A stretch of 64,000 nt of DNA from PALSA-607 sp963825425 (lineage in GTDB: Bacteria; Actinomycetota; Actinomycetes; Acidothermales; Acidothermaceae). This document shows, in pieces, positions 8,516 through 17,798 of this stretch (its first letter is position 1; each line of letters begins with the position of its first letter). Under the pieces are notes generated by a model. That model had not been told where the DNA came from and searched no databases. It worked only from the letters and a program-made list of their open reading frames with translations. A program made the translations under genes and the position numbers. Location of the stretch: positions 1-64,000 of the forward strand of contig CAWGTF010000017.1 in assembly GCA_963825425.1 (NCBI GenBank), given 5' to 3'.

Positions 8516-9634
8516 GTGCGATCGAGGCTTGTCGTCGGTTCGGTGTGCGGCGTCATCACTGCTGCCCTAGTAGCAGGGACGACGGCGTTCGTCAGCCTTG
8601 ACAAGCACGTCACCATTTCGGTCGACGGTCAGGTCACAAATGTGCGCACGTATGCGGCGTCCGTCGATGGGGTTTTGCATCGCGCTGGCATCACTGTCGG
8701 ACCGCACGATTCGTTGACGCCCGCACCACAGTCGAAGGTTCATGACGGTTCGACCATCACGATTGCGCGCGGTCGTTTGTTGACGTTGACGATCGATGGT
8801 GTGACGCATCAAGCATGGGTGACCGGTGACAACGTCGACCAGGTATTGCAACAAGCAGGGTTGCGTATTCCGCAAGCTGCAGATGTATCCGTCGATCGTG
8901 GTGCACGCGTTCCGTTGACGGGAATGAACATCTCCATCAACCTGCCGCACCTCGTCAATGTGCGCGTCGATGGAACAATGCATTCGCTCGTCAGCACGCA
9001 GACGACATTGGCTGGTGTGCTCGCAGAAGCAGGCATCATCGTGAATCCGACCGACCAGATATCGAGCGACCTTCAGACCCGGCCTTACGACGGGCTGTCG
9101 GTGATCATCCTGCGGATCAGTAGCGGGCAAGAGTTGGCGAGCTCACCGATTCCCTTCACCACATCGACCGTCGCCGACCCGAATCTGTTGGTCGGTACCA
9201 AGAAAGTCGAGCAGGTAGGCAAAATCGGCACCATGGTTGCGACCTACCAGGATGGGTACGTCGACGGCGTGCAGACCACCAAGAGCCTGGTCGGCCAGCA
9301 GGTGACGGTGGCGCCCGTCGCGCAGATCATCGGGATCGGCACCAAGCCGAAGCCGAAGCCCAAGCCGAAGCCGGCCCCGATCTTCAAGGTCGCCGCCGAC
9401 GGTCTCAACTGGAAGGCGCTGGCCGCTTGCGAAGCCGGCGGTCGGGTCAACGCCGTCGACCCGCCGTACTACGGCATGTACCAGTTCCGCGCCAACACCT
9501 GGCACGCCGTCGGTGGCACCGGACTGCCGAGCGCCGCGTCCGCCAGCGAGCAGACGTACCGCGCGCAACTGCTCTACAAGCGCAGCAATTGGCGGACCCA
9601 ATGGCCGGTCTGCGGCCACTACCTCTTCACCTGA
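8516..9634 (+). CDS. rpfB: resuscitation-promoting factor, RpfB type
   Basis: A secreted peptidoglycan hydrolase (lytic-transglycosylase-like) that helps growth restart and cell separation. Residues 1-28 form a signal or membrane anchor (VVGSVCGVITAALVAG). Three ~60-residue DUF348 repeats follow (KHVTISVDGQ, RLLTLTIDGV, HLVNVRVDGT), then a G5 domain (about residues 205-280), a KPKPKPKPKP linker, and a ~75-residue RPF catalytic domain: LNWKALAACEAGGRVN has the catalytic Glu, followed by YYGMYQFRANTWHAVGG. This is the full RpfB layout. GTG 8516 has a GGAG site 5 bases before it. The next gene rsmA starts within about 40 bases. Confidence 0.95.
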   Translation: MRSRLVVGSVCGVITAALVAGTTAFVSLDKHVTISVDGQVTNVRTYAASVDGVLHRAGITVGPHDSLTPAPQSKVHDGSTITIARGRLLTLTIDGVTHQAWVTGDNVDQVLQQAGLRIPQAADVSVDRGARVPLTGMNISINLPHLVNVRVDGTMHSLVSTQTTLAGVLAEAGIIVNPTDQISSDLQTRPYDGLSVIILRISSGQELASSPIPFTTSTVADPNLLVGTKKVEQVGKIGTMVATYQDGYVDGVQTTKSLVGQQVTVAPVAQIIGIGTKPKPKPKPKPAPIFKVAADGLNWKALAACEAGGRVNAVDPPYYGMYQFRANTWHAVGGTGLPSAASASEQTYRAQLLYKRSNWRTQWPVCGHYLFT

Positions 9635-9675
9635 TCACGCCAAGCACGCCAGCTTCGTCGCCGGGGCCTGGGGTT

Positions 9676-10533
9676 TTGCTGGGCGCGACTGACATTCGTG
9701 CGCTCGCAGCATCGATCGACCTGACACCGACCAAGACACTCGGCCAGAACTTCGTCATCGACGGCGGCACCGTGCAACGCATCGTTCGCACCGCAAAACT
9801 CAATCCGGACGACGTGGTGCTCGAAATTGGGCCAGGGCTCGGGTCGTTGACGCTGGCGTTACTGCCCGACGTCCGGCGTGTCATTGCCGTGGAGATCGAC
9901 GGGCGCCTTGCCGAGTTGTTGCCGTCGACAATCGCGGCGCGGTTGCCGGACCACCTCGACCGACTGACCGTCGTCCATCACGACGCCATGACCCTCGACC
10001 TGCGGACCCTCGACCTGCGCGGCGACGATCACCCGACGGCGATCGTCGCGAACCTGCCGTACAACGTCGCCGTCCCGGTGCTGCTGACGTTGCTCGCGCG
10101 GCTGCCAACCGTGCGCCGGGTGCTCGTGATGGTGCAGCTCGAGGTTGCCGCCCGGCTTGCGGCCAAGCCGGGGGAGGATCCGTACGGCGTGCCGTCGGTC
10201 AAGGCCGCCTGGTACGGGTCGGCGCGGATGGCCGGCACGATCGGGCGCCAGGTGTTCTGGCCGGCGCCGCGCGTCGATTCCGGACTCGTCGCCATCGACC
10301 GGCACGATCCGCCCCAGACGACGGCGACCCGCGACGAGGTGTTCGCGGTGATCGATGCCGCCTTTGGCCAACGCCGCAAGACCTTGCGGGCCGCCCTGGC
10401 GGGCTGGGCCGGATCGCCGGCGTTGGCCGAGATTGCTTTGCGGGAAGCGGGAATTGACCCGAGCGCGCGCGGCGAGACACTGGACGTCGCGCAGTTCGCC
10501 CGGATTGCCGAGCAGCGACCCCACCAGGAGTAG
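9676..10533 (+). CDS. rsmA: 16S rRNA (adenine1518/1519-N6)-dimethyltransferase RsmA/KsgA
   Basis: Dimethylates two adjacent adenines in helix 45 of 16S rRNA during small-subunit maturation. The SAM-binding site is LEIGPGLGSLTLALL with VIAVEIDGRL, and the adenine-flipping motif is ANLPYNVAVP. TKTLGQNFVID is the family's N-terminal block; the C-terminal helical domain ends at RIAEQRPHQE. No ATG or GTG fits near the expected N-terminus, so TTG 9676 (about 40 bases after the rpfB stop) is the best visible start; a start a few codons upstream or an indel cannot be excluded. ispE begins 28 bases downstream. Confidence 0.93.
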   Translation: MLGATDIRALAASIDLTPTKTLGQNFVIDGGTVQRIVRTAKLNPDDVVLEIGPGLGSLTLALLPDVRRVIAVEIDGRLAELLPSTIAARLPDHLDRLTVVHHDAMTLDLRTLDLRGDDHPTAIVANLPYNVAVPVLLTLLARLPTVRRVLVMVQLEVAARLAAKPGEDPYGVPSVKAAWYGSARMAGTIGRQVFWPAPRVDSGLVAIDRHDPPQTTATRDEVFAVIDAAFGQRRKTLRAALAGWAGSPALAEIALREAGIDPSARGETLDVAQFARIAEQRPHQE

Positions 10534-10561
10534 GGTCCGGCGCTCGCTAGCATCGGGTGTT

Positions 10562-11458
10562 GTGTCTGTCACCGTGCGAGCACCCGCGAAGGTCAACCTC
10601 CACCTCGGGGTCGGCCAGCTTCGCAGTGACGGCTTCCATTCACTGGTGTCGGTGTTCCAGGCCGTCTCGCTCTATGACGAGGTGACGGTCGAAGATGCTG
10701 ACGATCTCGGTGTCGCGGTCCGCGGCGAGGACTCTGACGACGTCCCGACGGACACGTCGAACCTCGCCATGCGAGCCGCCATCGCGCTTGCTCGCCACGT
10801 CGGCCGCGCACCCGCCGTCCGCATCACGATTCACAAAGGGATTCCGGTCGCGGGCGGCATGGCAGGCGGTTCGGCCGACGCCGCCGCGACGTTGGTCGCC
10901 TGCGATGCGTTGTGGCAGACCGGACTCGATCCGCGTGTCTTGCACGACATCGCGGCACAGCTCGGCAGCGACGTCCCGTTCTGTCTTCTCGGCGGGACGG
11001 CGCTTGGTGGCGGTCGCGGCGAACAGCTGACGCAGGTGCTGGTTCGCGGGACGTATCACTGGGTTTTCGCTTTGGCGGATACCGGTTTGTCGACGCCTCT
11101 GGTGTATGGCGAGCTCGATCGGATGCGGTCTGAGGGCCCGTGGCCCGAGTCATCGTCGCCGCGCGAACTCATGGCTGCATTGGGCGCCGGAGATCCGAGG
11201 CGACTTGGCACTTTGCTGCACAACGACCTGCAACGCGCCGCGCTTCGGTTGCGGCCTGCGTTGCGTCGAACTCTCGAAGCCGGCCGCGATGCGCATGCAC
11301 TCGGGGCGATCGTGTGTGGCTCTGGCCCGACGTGTGCGTTCTTGACGCAGGGCGAGTCCGAGGCGGTGGAGTTGGTTGCTGCACTATCCGGGTCGGGGAC
11401 GTGTCGCACTGTGCGACGCGCTCATGGACCGGTGCCCGGAGCGCGCGTCGTCGCATGA
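10562..11458 (+). CDS. ispE: 4-diphosphocytidyl-2-C-methyl-D-erythritol kinase
   Basis: A GHMP kinase of the MEP pathway: ATP-dependent phosphorylation of CDP-methylerythritol on the route to isoprenoids, including the undecaprenyl carrier used by the EPS and peptidoglycan enzymes encoded nearby. N-terminal RAPAKVNLHLGVG is the substrate block, IPVAGGMAGGSADAAATL the ATP-binding glycine loop, and VCGSGPTCAFL the C-terminal motif. At 298 residues it is a normal length. GTG 10562 gives an N-terminus just before APAKVN. Its stop overlaps the next ATG (ATGA). Confidence 0.95.
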   Translation: MSVTVRAPAKVNLHLGVGQLRSDGFHSLVSVFQAVSLYDEVTVEDADDLGVAVRGEDSDDVPTDTSNLAMRAAIALARHVGRAPAVRITIHKGIPVAGGMAGGSADAAATLVACDALWQTGLDPRVLHDIAAQLGSDVPFCLLGGTALGGGRGEQLTQVLVRGTYHWVFALADTGLSTPLVYGELDRMRSEGPWPESSSPRELMAALGAGDPRRLGTLLHNDLQRAALRLRPALRRTLEAGRDAHALGAIVCGSGPTCAFLTQGESEAVELVAALSGSGTCRTVRRAHGPVPGARVVA

Positions 11459-13252
11459 ATCTGGTCAACCTCGAGTCGGTCTCGTTGTCGTACGGCGTCA
11501 AGCCTTTGCTGGACGACGTGTCGCTGGGCATTGCCGAAGGTGACCGGATCGGGATCGTGGGTCGCAATGGGGCGGGCAAGACGTCGTTGCTTTCTGTCTT
11601 GGCGGCTGCGCTTGCACCGCAGTCGGGGCGGGTCACGCACACCTCGGGCCTGCGGATCGGGGTGCTCGCTCAGGGGGACGCGCTTGATCCTGCGGCGACG
11701 GTCCGCCACGTGGTGCTCGGTGATCGGCCTGATCACTCGTGGGCCGGCGACCGCGTCGCACGAATGGTGGTGTCGACGCTTGCTGTCGGTGGAGATGCTC
11801 GACCGCGTCGTCGGGAGTCTGTCGGGTGGTGAACGGCGGCGTGCCGCGCTGGCTGCATTGCTCGTGACCGACATCGATCTGCTGATGCTCGACGAGCCGA
11901 CCAACCACCTCGACATCGAGACGATCGATTGGCTTGCTGGGTTCTTGGCAACGCGTCGAGGCGCGCTGGTTGTCGTGACCCACGACCGCTGGTTCCTCGA
12001 CGCGGTCTGCACGCTGACGTGGGAGGTTGCCGACGGACGCGTCGCGCAGTATCTCGGCGGGTACGCGGCGTACGTGCTGGCGCGTGCCGAACGGGAGCGG
12101 ATTTCGGGTGTGGTGGAGGAGCGCCGACAGAACCTGTTGCGCAAGGAGTTGGCGTGGCTACGACGCGGGCCGCCGGCCCGCACGTCGAAGCCACAGTTCC
12201 GGATCGACGCCGCGAACGCGCTGATCGCCGACGAGCCGCCGGCCCGCGATCGAACTGTGTTGGCTTCGTTTTCTTCAGCCCGGCTGGGAAAATCAGTCTT
12301 TGACGTCGAGGACATGTCGCTTGCACTCGGGTCGGCGTCGTTGTTCTCCGACCTGACGTGGCGGGTCGGGCCGGGCGATCGGATCGGACTCGTCGGCGTG
12401 AACGGCAGTGGGAAGACCACCCTGCTGCGCATTCTCGCCGGACTCCGGGGGGTCGACAGCGGTGTCGTGAAGGTCGGGAAGACCGTGCGTATCGGCTACC
12501 TGTCGCAAGACGTTGCCGAACTCGATCCGACGTTGCGCGTGCTCGAAGCCGTCGAAGCTGTTCGTCGGCAAACCGTTCTCGGCGACGGGCGCGAGGTGAC
12601 GGCGTCCGCCCTGTTGGAGCGGTTCGGCTTCACCGGCGAACGGCAGTGGACTCCGGTCGGCGAGCTGTCCGGCGGGGAGAAGCGACGCCTGCAGTTGCTG
12701 CGGTTGCTGATGGACGAGCCGAACGTGCTGTTGCTCGACGAGCCCACCAACGATCTGGACGTCGACACGCTCACAGCACTGGAGGATCTGCTCGACAGTT
12801 GGGCGGGCACGCTGATCGCCGCCTCGCACGACAGGTACTTCCTCGAGCGAGTATGCGATTCGGTGACAGCGTTGATCGGTTCTGGACAGCTTGCTTCGTT
12901 GCCGGGCGGAGTGGACGAATACCTGGCCCGCCGCACCCGCGAACGTTCCGCCGCGTCCAGCGGTGCCGCCGATGCGGCAAACCCCGCGAGCGCCCGATCG
13001 AACGTTGCCGCTCCCGCCGTCCCTGCGGGTACTGCGGGTGACGTGCGAGCAGCGCGCAAGGACGTCACTCGCATCGAGCGGCAACTGTCGAAGCTGGCCG
13101 ACCGCGAGAAGGATTTGCACGATCTGCTAGCAGAAGCCGCGACCGACTACGTAGCGGCCGCAGCGCTCGACTCGGAGTTGCGCGCGCTCCAAGGCACCCG
13201 CGCCCAACTCGAGGATGACTGGCTAGACGCCGCGCACCGCGCCGGCCACTAG
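11455..13252 (+). CDS. ABC-F family ATPase (Uup-like), one frameshift near 11800
   Basis: Two ABC domains on one chain without membrane segments. Domain 1 has GRNGAGKTSLL, then after a frame change near 11800 LSGGERRR and LLMLDEPTNHLD. The linker (about 12080-12200) is helical and basic. Domain 2 has GVNGSGKTTLL, LSGGEKRR and LLLLDEPTNDLD. A C-terminal helical extension (AARKDVTRIERQLSKLADRE) resembles the Uup coiled coil. ABC-F proteins work on ribosomes (translation factors, antibiotic protection) or, for Uup, also affect DNA stability; which applies here is unknown. The ATG overlaps the ispE stop by 4 bases. Both domains keep all catalytic motifs, so the break is likely a base-calling error. 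Confidence 0.9.
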
Positions 13253-13255
13253 TCG

Positions 13256-13687
13256 CTAGGACTCAAGGCGCGCGATCAGTTCTTCCACGGCGGCGTCGAG
13301 TTGGTCGGTCTTACGCGCGCCCAGTCGTTGCCACGCGAGCGCCTCGGCGGTGGCGAGGTCTGCGGTGATCAAGTCGATCTTCTTCCGGCCGCTCACGGTG
13401 AGCCGCACCAGCACACCGCGGCGATCGCCGGGGTCAGGCTCGCGGGTCACGTAGCCGCGCCGGCTGAGCCGGTCGATGCGGTTCGTCATCGTGCCAGAGG
13501 CGACCAGCGTCTCGTTGAGCAGCGCGCCGGGTGACAGCTCATGCGGCGCTCCCGCCGCCCGCAGCGCGGCCAGCACGTCGTACTCCCAGATGTCGAGCTC
13601 GCGGAACGCGAGTACATCGCGGCGCGCAAGCTCGAGGTGCCGCGCAAGCCTGATGATCCGTGATGTCCGTTTAGTGTCGTCGTCCAC
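13256..13687 (-). CDS. MarR-family transcriptional regulator
   Basis: A 143-residue winged-helix regulator. The DNA-binding part is LSPGALLNETLVASGTMTNRIDRLSRRGYVTREPDPGDRRGVLV, recognition helix plus wing (read in two blocks), flanked by dimerisation helices at each end. ELDIWEYDVLAALRAAG is the usual family region before it. Such proteins repress nearby efflux or stress genes in response to small phenolic or lipophilic ligands. It is convergent with the ABC-F gene (3 bp apart), and its upstream region holds the triple 27-bp repeat. GTG 13687 is the visible start. Its target could be the divergent membrane protein at 14 kb, but this is only positional inference. Confidence 0.88.
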   Translation of the reverse strand: MDDDTKRTSRIIRLARHLELARRDVLAFRELDIWEYDVLAALRAAGAPHELSPGALLNETLVASGTMTNRIDRLSRRGYVTREPDPGDRRGVLVRLTVSGRKKIDLITADLATAEALAWQRLGARKTDQLDAAVEELIARLES

Positions 13688-13768
13688 GTACGGAGTCTAG
13701 CGACGAATCTCGACGTCGAGATACCACAAACCCGCAGCTCAAGGGCCCTTTTCGCCAGCCTTTGCTCT

Positions 13769-13849
13769 GCTCCTGTAGCGCAGCAGAGCTGAGCTGCTCC
13801 TGTAGCGCAGCAGAGCTGAGCTGCTCCTGTAGCGCAGCAGAGCAAAGCG
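13769..13849. repeat. three tandem 27-bp repeats, each able to fold into a hairpin
   Basis: The unit begins GCTCCTGTAGCGCAGCAGAGC and recurs at 13769, 13796 and 13823 with exact 27-bp spacing; the third copy diverges at its end. Within each unit GCTCTGC or GCTGC pairs with GCAGCAGAGC, so the array makes three consecutive stem-loops. It lies upstream of the MarR gene and upstream of the divergent membrane-protein gene. There are no spacers of CRISPR type. It may be a regulatory array or a variable-number repeat. Confidence 0.85.
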
Positions 13850-13981
13850 CGCGAAAGAGTGATCGGTCGCCGAGCGCGTTGGCGCCTCCGCAGACACATA
13901 GGCGCGCTCCTTCGGCTAGTGCCCTGACAACCAGCTGAGTAGTCGTTCGCGTCTCACGGTCCGACGTGAGGGGTCGCTCGA

Positions 13982-15413
13982 ATGGGTTCGTTCGAATCAG
14001 GTCTGCCGAAGACGTTCATTCGGTTGGACGTCGATCGCAGTCGTCTCCATGCGTCGTCACCACCTGAAAGACGTCGGCAGGCGCTTGGCGCACGCGTGGA
14101 GGATGTTCGCGACTCGTTGTTCCCAGCGACTGAGACGGATCGCGCGCTGAGTCCTGCCGTGGTTGTTGTTGGCTACCTGCTGGCCGCGCTTGCCGGCTTC
14201 AGCATCGACTTGTGGTGGAGTGGCACCGGCATCACGTCGCGGGTGTGGGCCGAGGACGGCACGATATTCCTCAGCACCGCCTATCGGGCGCGATACGTGG
14301 CTGGGCTTGCCAGCCCGTACGCGGGCTATCTGCAGGTGCTGCCGCGTTCCGTCGCAGCTCTTACGACTGCGTTCCCGTTGCGGGACGCGGCGTGGGTGCT
14401 GGCGGCGTCTGCTGCGGCGGTGCGCGTCGCCGTCTCGCTCTTCGTCTTTCGCGCAAGCAGCGGACATCTGCGTTCGACATCGGTGCGCGCCATGCTCGCG
14501 TCGTCAGTGGTGTTGCTGCCCGTCGGCGGACTCGAAGTGCTTGACAACATCGCGAACCTGCACTGGTTCTTGACGTTCGCCGCCTTCTGGGCCGTGCTGT
14601 GGCGTCCGACGCGGCGATCGGAATGCGCACTCGCCGCCGTGGTTGTGATGGTGGCTGTCGACAGCGACCCGCTGACCGCACTGCTCCTGCCAATTGTCGT
14701 CCTGCGCGCGATAACACTGCGACGCTGGCGCGACCAGATCGTGACCATGTTCTTCGCGGCGGCGGGCGCGGTCCAGACGTGGGCTGTGCTGAGCGGAACA
14801 CGGCCCGCGCACGAGACCTTCAGCGCACCAGCGGTGGCACGGCTGTTCGGCGTCCGAGTACTTGTCGGCGCGCTTGCCGGCTACTGGCACACCGTCGCGT
14901 TGTGGCGGCACCTGCACTACGCGGCCATTGCGTTGGGCGCTGGCGCGGTGCTCGCGCTCATCGGTCCTGCGCTGCGCCTCGGTGGTTCGCGGCGTTGGTT
15001 GGCGATCTGGGCCGGCGTGGGCAGCGCACTTGCGTTCGTCGCCTGCTTCGCTGAACCCGCGGTGGTCCCGCACCTGAAGGTCGACGTCGTCAGCTCCCTG
15101 ACTCGCTACGACGTGCTGCCGTCACTGCTGATGCTCACGGCAATCGCGGCCGGACTCGATGCGTTGCGCTGGCCGGACAGCCTCGTAGTCCGCTGCGTCG
15201 TCGGGGCGGTGTTCGCGGCGGCACTGCCCGTCGACCTCGTCGGGTCGGCGCAGCTATGGGCGCACCTCGAGTCGACCGTTCCGAGTTGGCACACCGCCAT
15301 CGCCAACGCGCGGCTCGAATGTCGGGCCGGGGATGCCCCTGCGCGACGTGTGGGTGAGCGAGATGCCAGAAGGCTGGCGGGTGCGACTTCCGTGCGCCGC
15401 GATCGATCGCTGA
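13982..15413 (+). CDS. multi-pass membrane protein of unknown function (frameshift near 15330)
   Basis: About 475 residues with some ten hydrophobic segments after a ~50-residue basic/acidic cytoplasmic N-terminus. Visible segments include VVVVGYLLAALAGFSIDLWW, AAWVLAASAAAVRVAVSLFV and the pair around 14930-15060. Loop features such as SRVWAEDGTIFLSTAY, SPYAGYLQVLPR and VDSDPLTALLLPIVVLR suggest a GT-C-like or polyprenyl-linked sugar enzyme, but no family can be named with confidence. The nominal frame runs to 15430, yet the other frame ends WVSEMPEGWRVRLPC...IDR with TGA at 15411-15413, a much more protein-like end, so an indel near 15330 is likely. It is convergent with the desaturase gene 14 bp away. 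Confidence 0.65.
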
Positions 15414-15426
15414 CGGCGGCGCCGCC

Positions 15427-16470
15427 TTAGACCGACGCGGTCTGATTCTCCCGCTCGAGGTCGCGCACGAGGCGAGCCTGGATGCGCTCGGGTGATGGCC
15501 AGCGCACGTCGTGCACCCAGCCGAACTTCTCGAATGCCCAGATGGTGCGCCCGCTCGAATCGAGCTGAAAGCGCAGCACACCGTGCCGTGCGGACGTCGG
15601 GTCGGCGTGGTGCAGGTTGTGCCACGACTCGCCCATCGACAGCACCGAGAGCCACCACACGTTGCCAGACTTGTCGCGGGTGCGAAACGGACGCTCGCCC
15701 ACCGCGTGGCAGATCGAGTTGATCGACCACGTCACATGGTGCAGCAACGAGATGCGAACGAGCGCTCCCCAGAAGAACCCGGTGACCGCGCCGGCGAGAG
15801 ACATGCTCCAGAGTCCGCCGATGAGCGCTGGCAACAGCAGGGACGACGTGACCTGCAGCCAGAACAATCGAGACACCGCAACGATGTCGTTGTCGGCGAT
15901 CAGATCGGGCGCGTACCGCGTCGCGTCGGTTTGCTCAGGGTCGAAGATCCACCCGACGTGCGCGTAGAGCAGGCCCTTCGTCAGCGCACCGAGACTCGTG
16001 CCGAACCGCCACGGCGAATGCGGGTCGCCCTCTTTGTCGCTGAAGGCATGGTGTCGGCGGTGGTCGGCGACCCAACGAACGACCGGTCCTTCGATGGCCA
16101 TGCCACCGGCGAACGCGAGCGCGATCTTCAGCGGCCGGTTGGCCTTGAACGCCTTGTGCGTGAAGAGGCGGTGGTAGCCGATCGTGATGCCGTGGCCGGC
16201 GATCGCGTACATGACGACCCCGATGACGATGTCGTGCCAGCCGAGTCCCCAGCCCCAGAACACCGGGACGGCGGCGAGCAGCGCCAGGAACGGCACCACC
16301 ACGAAGAAGCCCAGCGCGAATTGCTCGAGGCCGGTCTTGCGGTCGCCGCCCACCGCTGGTCGCTTCGTTCGCGGGACGACGACGGGTGCCGCGTCGTCCG
16401 CTGTATCCGCCGCTGTCAAAACCCGATCGAGGACGGCGTCAGCCGTTGCGGGTCCAGACGGCGGGGTCAT
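15427..16470 (-). CDS. acyl-CoA/acyl-lipid delta-9-type fatty acid desaturase
   Basis: A 347-residue membrane di-iron enzyme that introduces a cis double bond in fatty acyl chains. The three histidine boxes are intact: HRLFTH, HRRHH and ESWHNLHHADP. Two pairs of membrane helices flank them (FVVVPFLALLAAVPVFWGW, and about residues 210-245). The N-terminal ~45 residues are an unstructured Ala/Asp-rich extension. This is the stearoyl-CoA desaturase-like class common in actinobacteria, where it adjusts membrane fluidity. It is on the same strand as the UDP-glucuronate decarboxylase gene 54 bp upstream and could share its transcript. Confidence 0.92.
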   Translation of the reverse strand: MTPPSGPATADAVLDRVLTAADTADDAAPVVVPRTKRPAVGGDRKTGLEQFALGFFVVVPFLALLAAVPVFWGWGLGWHDIVIGVVMYAIAGHGITIGYHRLFTHKAFKANRPLKIALAFAGGMAIEGPVVRWVADHRRHHAFSDKEGDPHSPWRFGTSLGALTKGLLYAHVGWIFDPEQTDATRYAPDLIADNDIVAVSRLFWLQVTSSLLLPALIGGLWSMSLAGAVTGFFWGALVRISLLHHVTWSINSICHAVGERPFRTRDKSGNVWWLSVLSMGESWHNLHHADPTSARHGVLRFQLDSSGRTIWAFEKFGWVHDVRWPSPERIQARLVRDLERENQTASV

Positions 16471-16524
16471 GGCGGCTCCAGAGCAGTCTCGGTGGAAGCT
16501 AGTGATGAATCCGGAAGCCAGTTC

Positions 16525-17469
16525 TCAGCTGGCAACGAGTTCACGGAAGTAGGCGACAGTCCGCCTAAGCCCCTCCGCCAGATCGATCGTCGGGCTCCAA
16601 CCTAGCGTCTTCTGCGCCCGGTCGATGTTCGGCTGACGTTGCGTCGGATCGTCTTGAGGCAGTGGCTGATATTCGATGGTGCTGCTTCCGCCCACCGCGG
16701 CGAGGACTTGTTGGGCTAGCTCGAGCATGCTGAACTCGCCGGGGTTGCCCAGGTTGATAGGACCGACCACCTCTCGCGGACTTTCCATCAGCTTGATGAG
16801 TCCGTCGACCAGATCGTCGACGTAGCAGAACGATCTGGTCTGGGAGCCGTCCCCGTAAATCGTCAACGGGTCCCCACGCAGTGCCTGCACGATGAAGTTG
16901 GAGACAACCCGCCCATCGTCTGGGCGCATCCGCGGTCCGTAGGTGTTGAAAATGCGGGCGACCTTGATCGACATATCGTGCTGGCGGTGGTAATCGAAGA
17001 ACAGGGTCTCGGCGCACCGTTTGCCTTCGTCGTAGCACGAGCGAATGCCGATCGGGTTGACGTTCCCCCAGTATTCCTCGTGCTGTGGATGCACGGTTGG
17101 GTCGCCGTAAACCTCAGAGGTGGAGGCGAGCAGAATCCGGGCCTTTGTGCGTTTGGCCAACCCCAGCATGTTGACGGAACCCACGACCGAAGTCTTGGTC
17201 GTCTGCACCGGATCGCGCTGATAAAAGGGCGGCGAGGCCGGACAGGCGAGATGGTAAATCTCGTCCACCTCGACGTAGAGCGGAAACGTAACATCGTGGC
17301 GCATTAGCTCGAAGTTACGTTCGCGCGCCAGGTCTGCGACATTGTCGCGCGAACCCGAGTAAAAGTTGTCGACCACGAGCACGTCATGACCGAGAGACAT
17401 CAGCCGTCTCGTCAGGTGCGAGCCGATGAAACCTGCGCCTCCCGTAACCAGCACCCGACGCTGTGGCAA
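16525..17469 (-). CDS. UDP-glucuronate decarboxylase (UDP-xylose synthase), SDR family
   Basis: A 314-residue extended short-chain dehydrogenase: VTGGAGFIGSHL binds NAD+, STSEVYGD holds the catalytic Ser/Thr, and YDEGK is the YxxxK pair. HLACPASPPFYQRDP, GPRMRPDDGRVVSNF and LPQDDPTQRQPNI are typical of UXS enzymes, which decarboxylate UDP-GlcA to UDP-xylose, rather than of GalE-type epimerases. It probably supplies a pentose nucleotide sugar for the glycan locus beginning 4.5 kb to the right. ATG 17469 follows an AGGAGACC-like ribosome-binding site. It is divergent from the tRNA-Gln/glmU transcription unit. Confidence 0.88.
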   Translation of the reverse strand: MPQRRVLVTGGAGFIGSHLTRRLMSLGHDVLVVDNFYSGSRDNVADLARERNFELMRHDVTFPLYVEVDEIYHLACPASPPFYQRDPVQTTKTSVVGSVNMLGLAKRTKARILLASTSEVYGDPTVHPQHEEYWGNVNPIGIRSCYDEGKRCAETLFFDYHRQHDMSIKVARIFNTYGPRMRPDDGRVVSNFIVQALRGDPLTIYGDGSQTRSFCYVDDLVDGLIKLMESPREVVGPINLGNPGEFSMLELAQQVLAAVGGSSTIEYQPLPQDDPTQRQPNIDRAQKTLGWSPTIDLAEGLRRTVAYFRELVAS

Positions 17470-17641
17470 GTGAGGGTCTCCTATCTGGACGGGGGGAAAG
17501 TCGATTGGACGACCACGAGATTACCGTCTCCGCGCATGCGATTGATTAGAGCGCGCCCGATCGGAGCGTTCTCCCGTGCCCGGCCGGCACGCTCGTTACC
17601 CGATCGCCTAGGCGGTTGCGTACTCTGAGCGCGGACACCGA

Positions 17642-17712
17642 TCCCGGGTCGTCTAATGGCAGGACAGTGGGTTTTGGTCCCATCAATGGGGGTCCGACTC
17701 CTCCCCCGGGAG
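17642..17712 (+). tRNA. tRNA-Gln (anticodon TTG)
   Basis: A 71-nt cloverleaf. The acceptor stem is TCCCGGG (17642-17648) with CCCGGGA (17705-17711). The D stem is GTC/GAC. The anticodon stem is GTGGG/CCCAT around the loop TTTTGGT, giving anticodon TTG at 17674-17676. The T stem is GGGGG/CCTCC, with one G-U pair. No CCA is encoded. The T-loop reads TCCGACT, so the nearly universal T at position 55 appears as C; this may be an error. tRNA-Gln next to glmU is common in actinobacteria. Confidence 0.92.
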
Positions 17713-17798
17713 CGACGTGTCGCCGTCCCGTCTCCCCAGCACCCGAGCTGGGGGGATGGGAGTCGGTGTCGCCCAGCAGGTCAGCCCGAAGGAGCCGC

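Noticed and set aside
13769..13849. CRISPR-like tandem repeats
   Set aside because: The three 27-bp copies are contiguous, with no spacers, no cas genes nearby and only three units.
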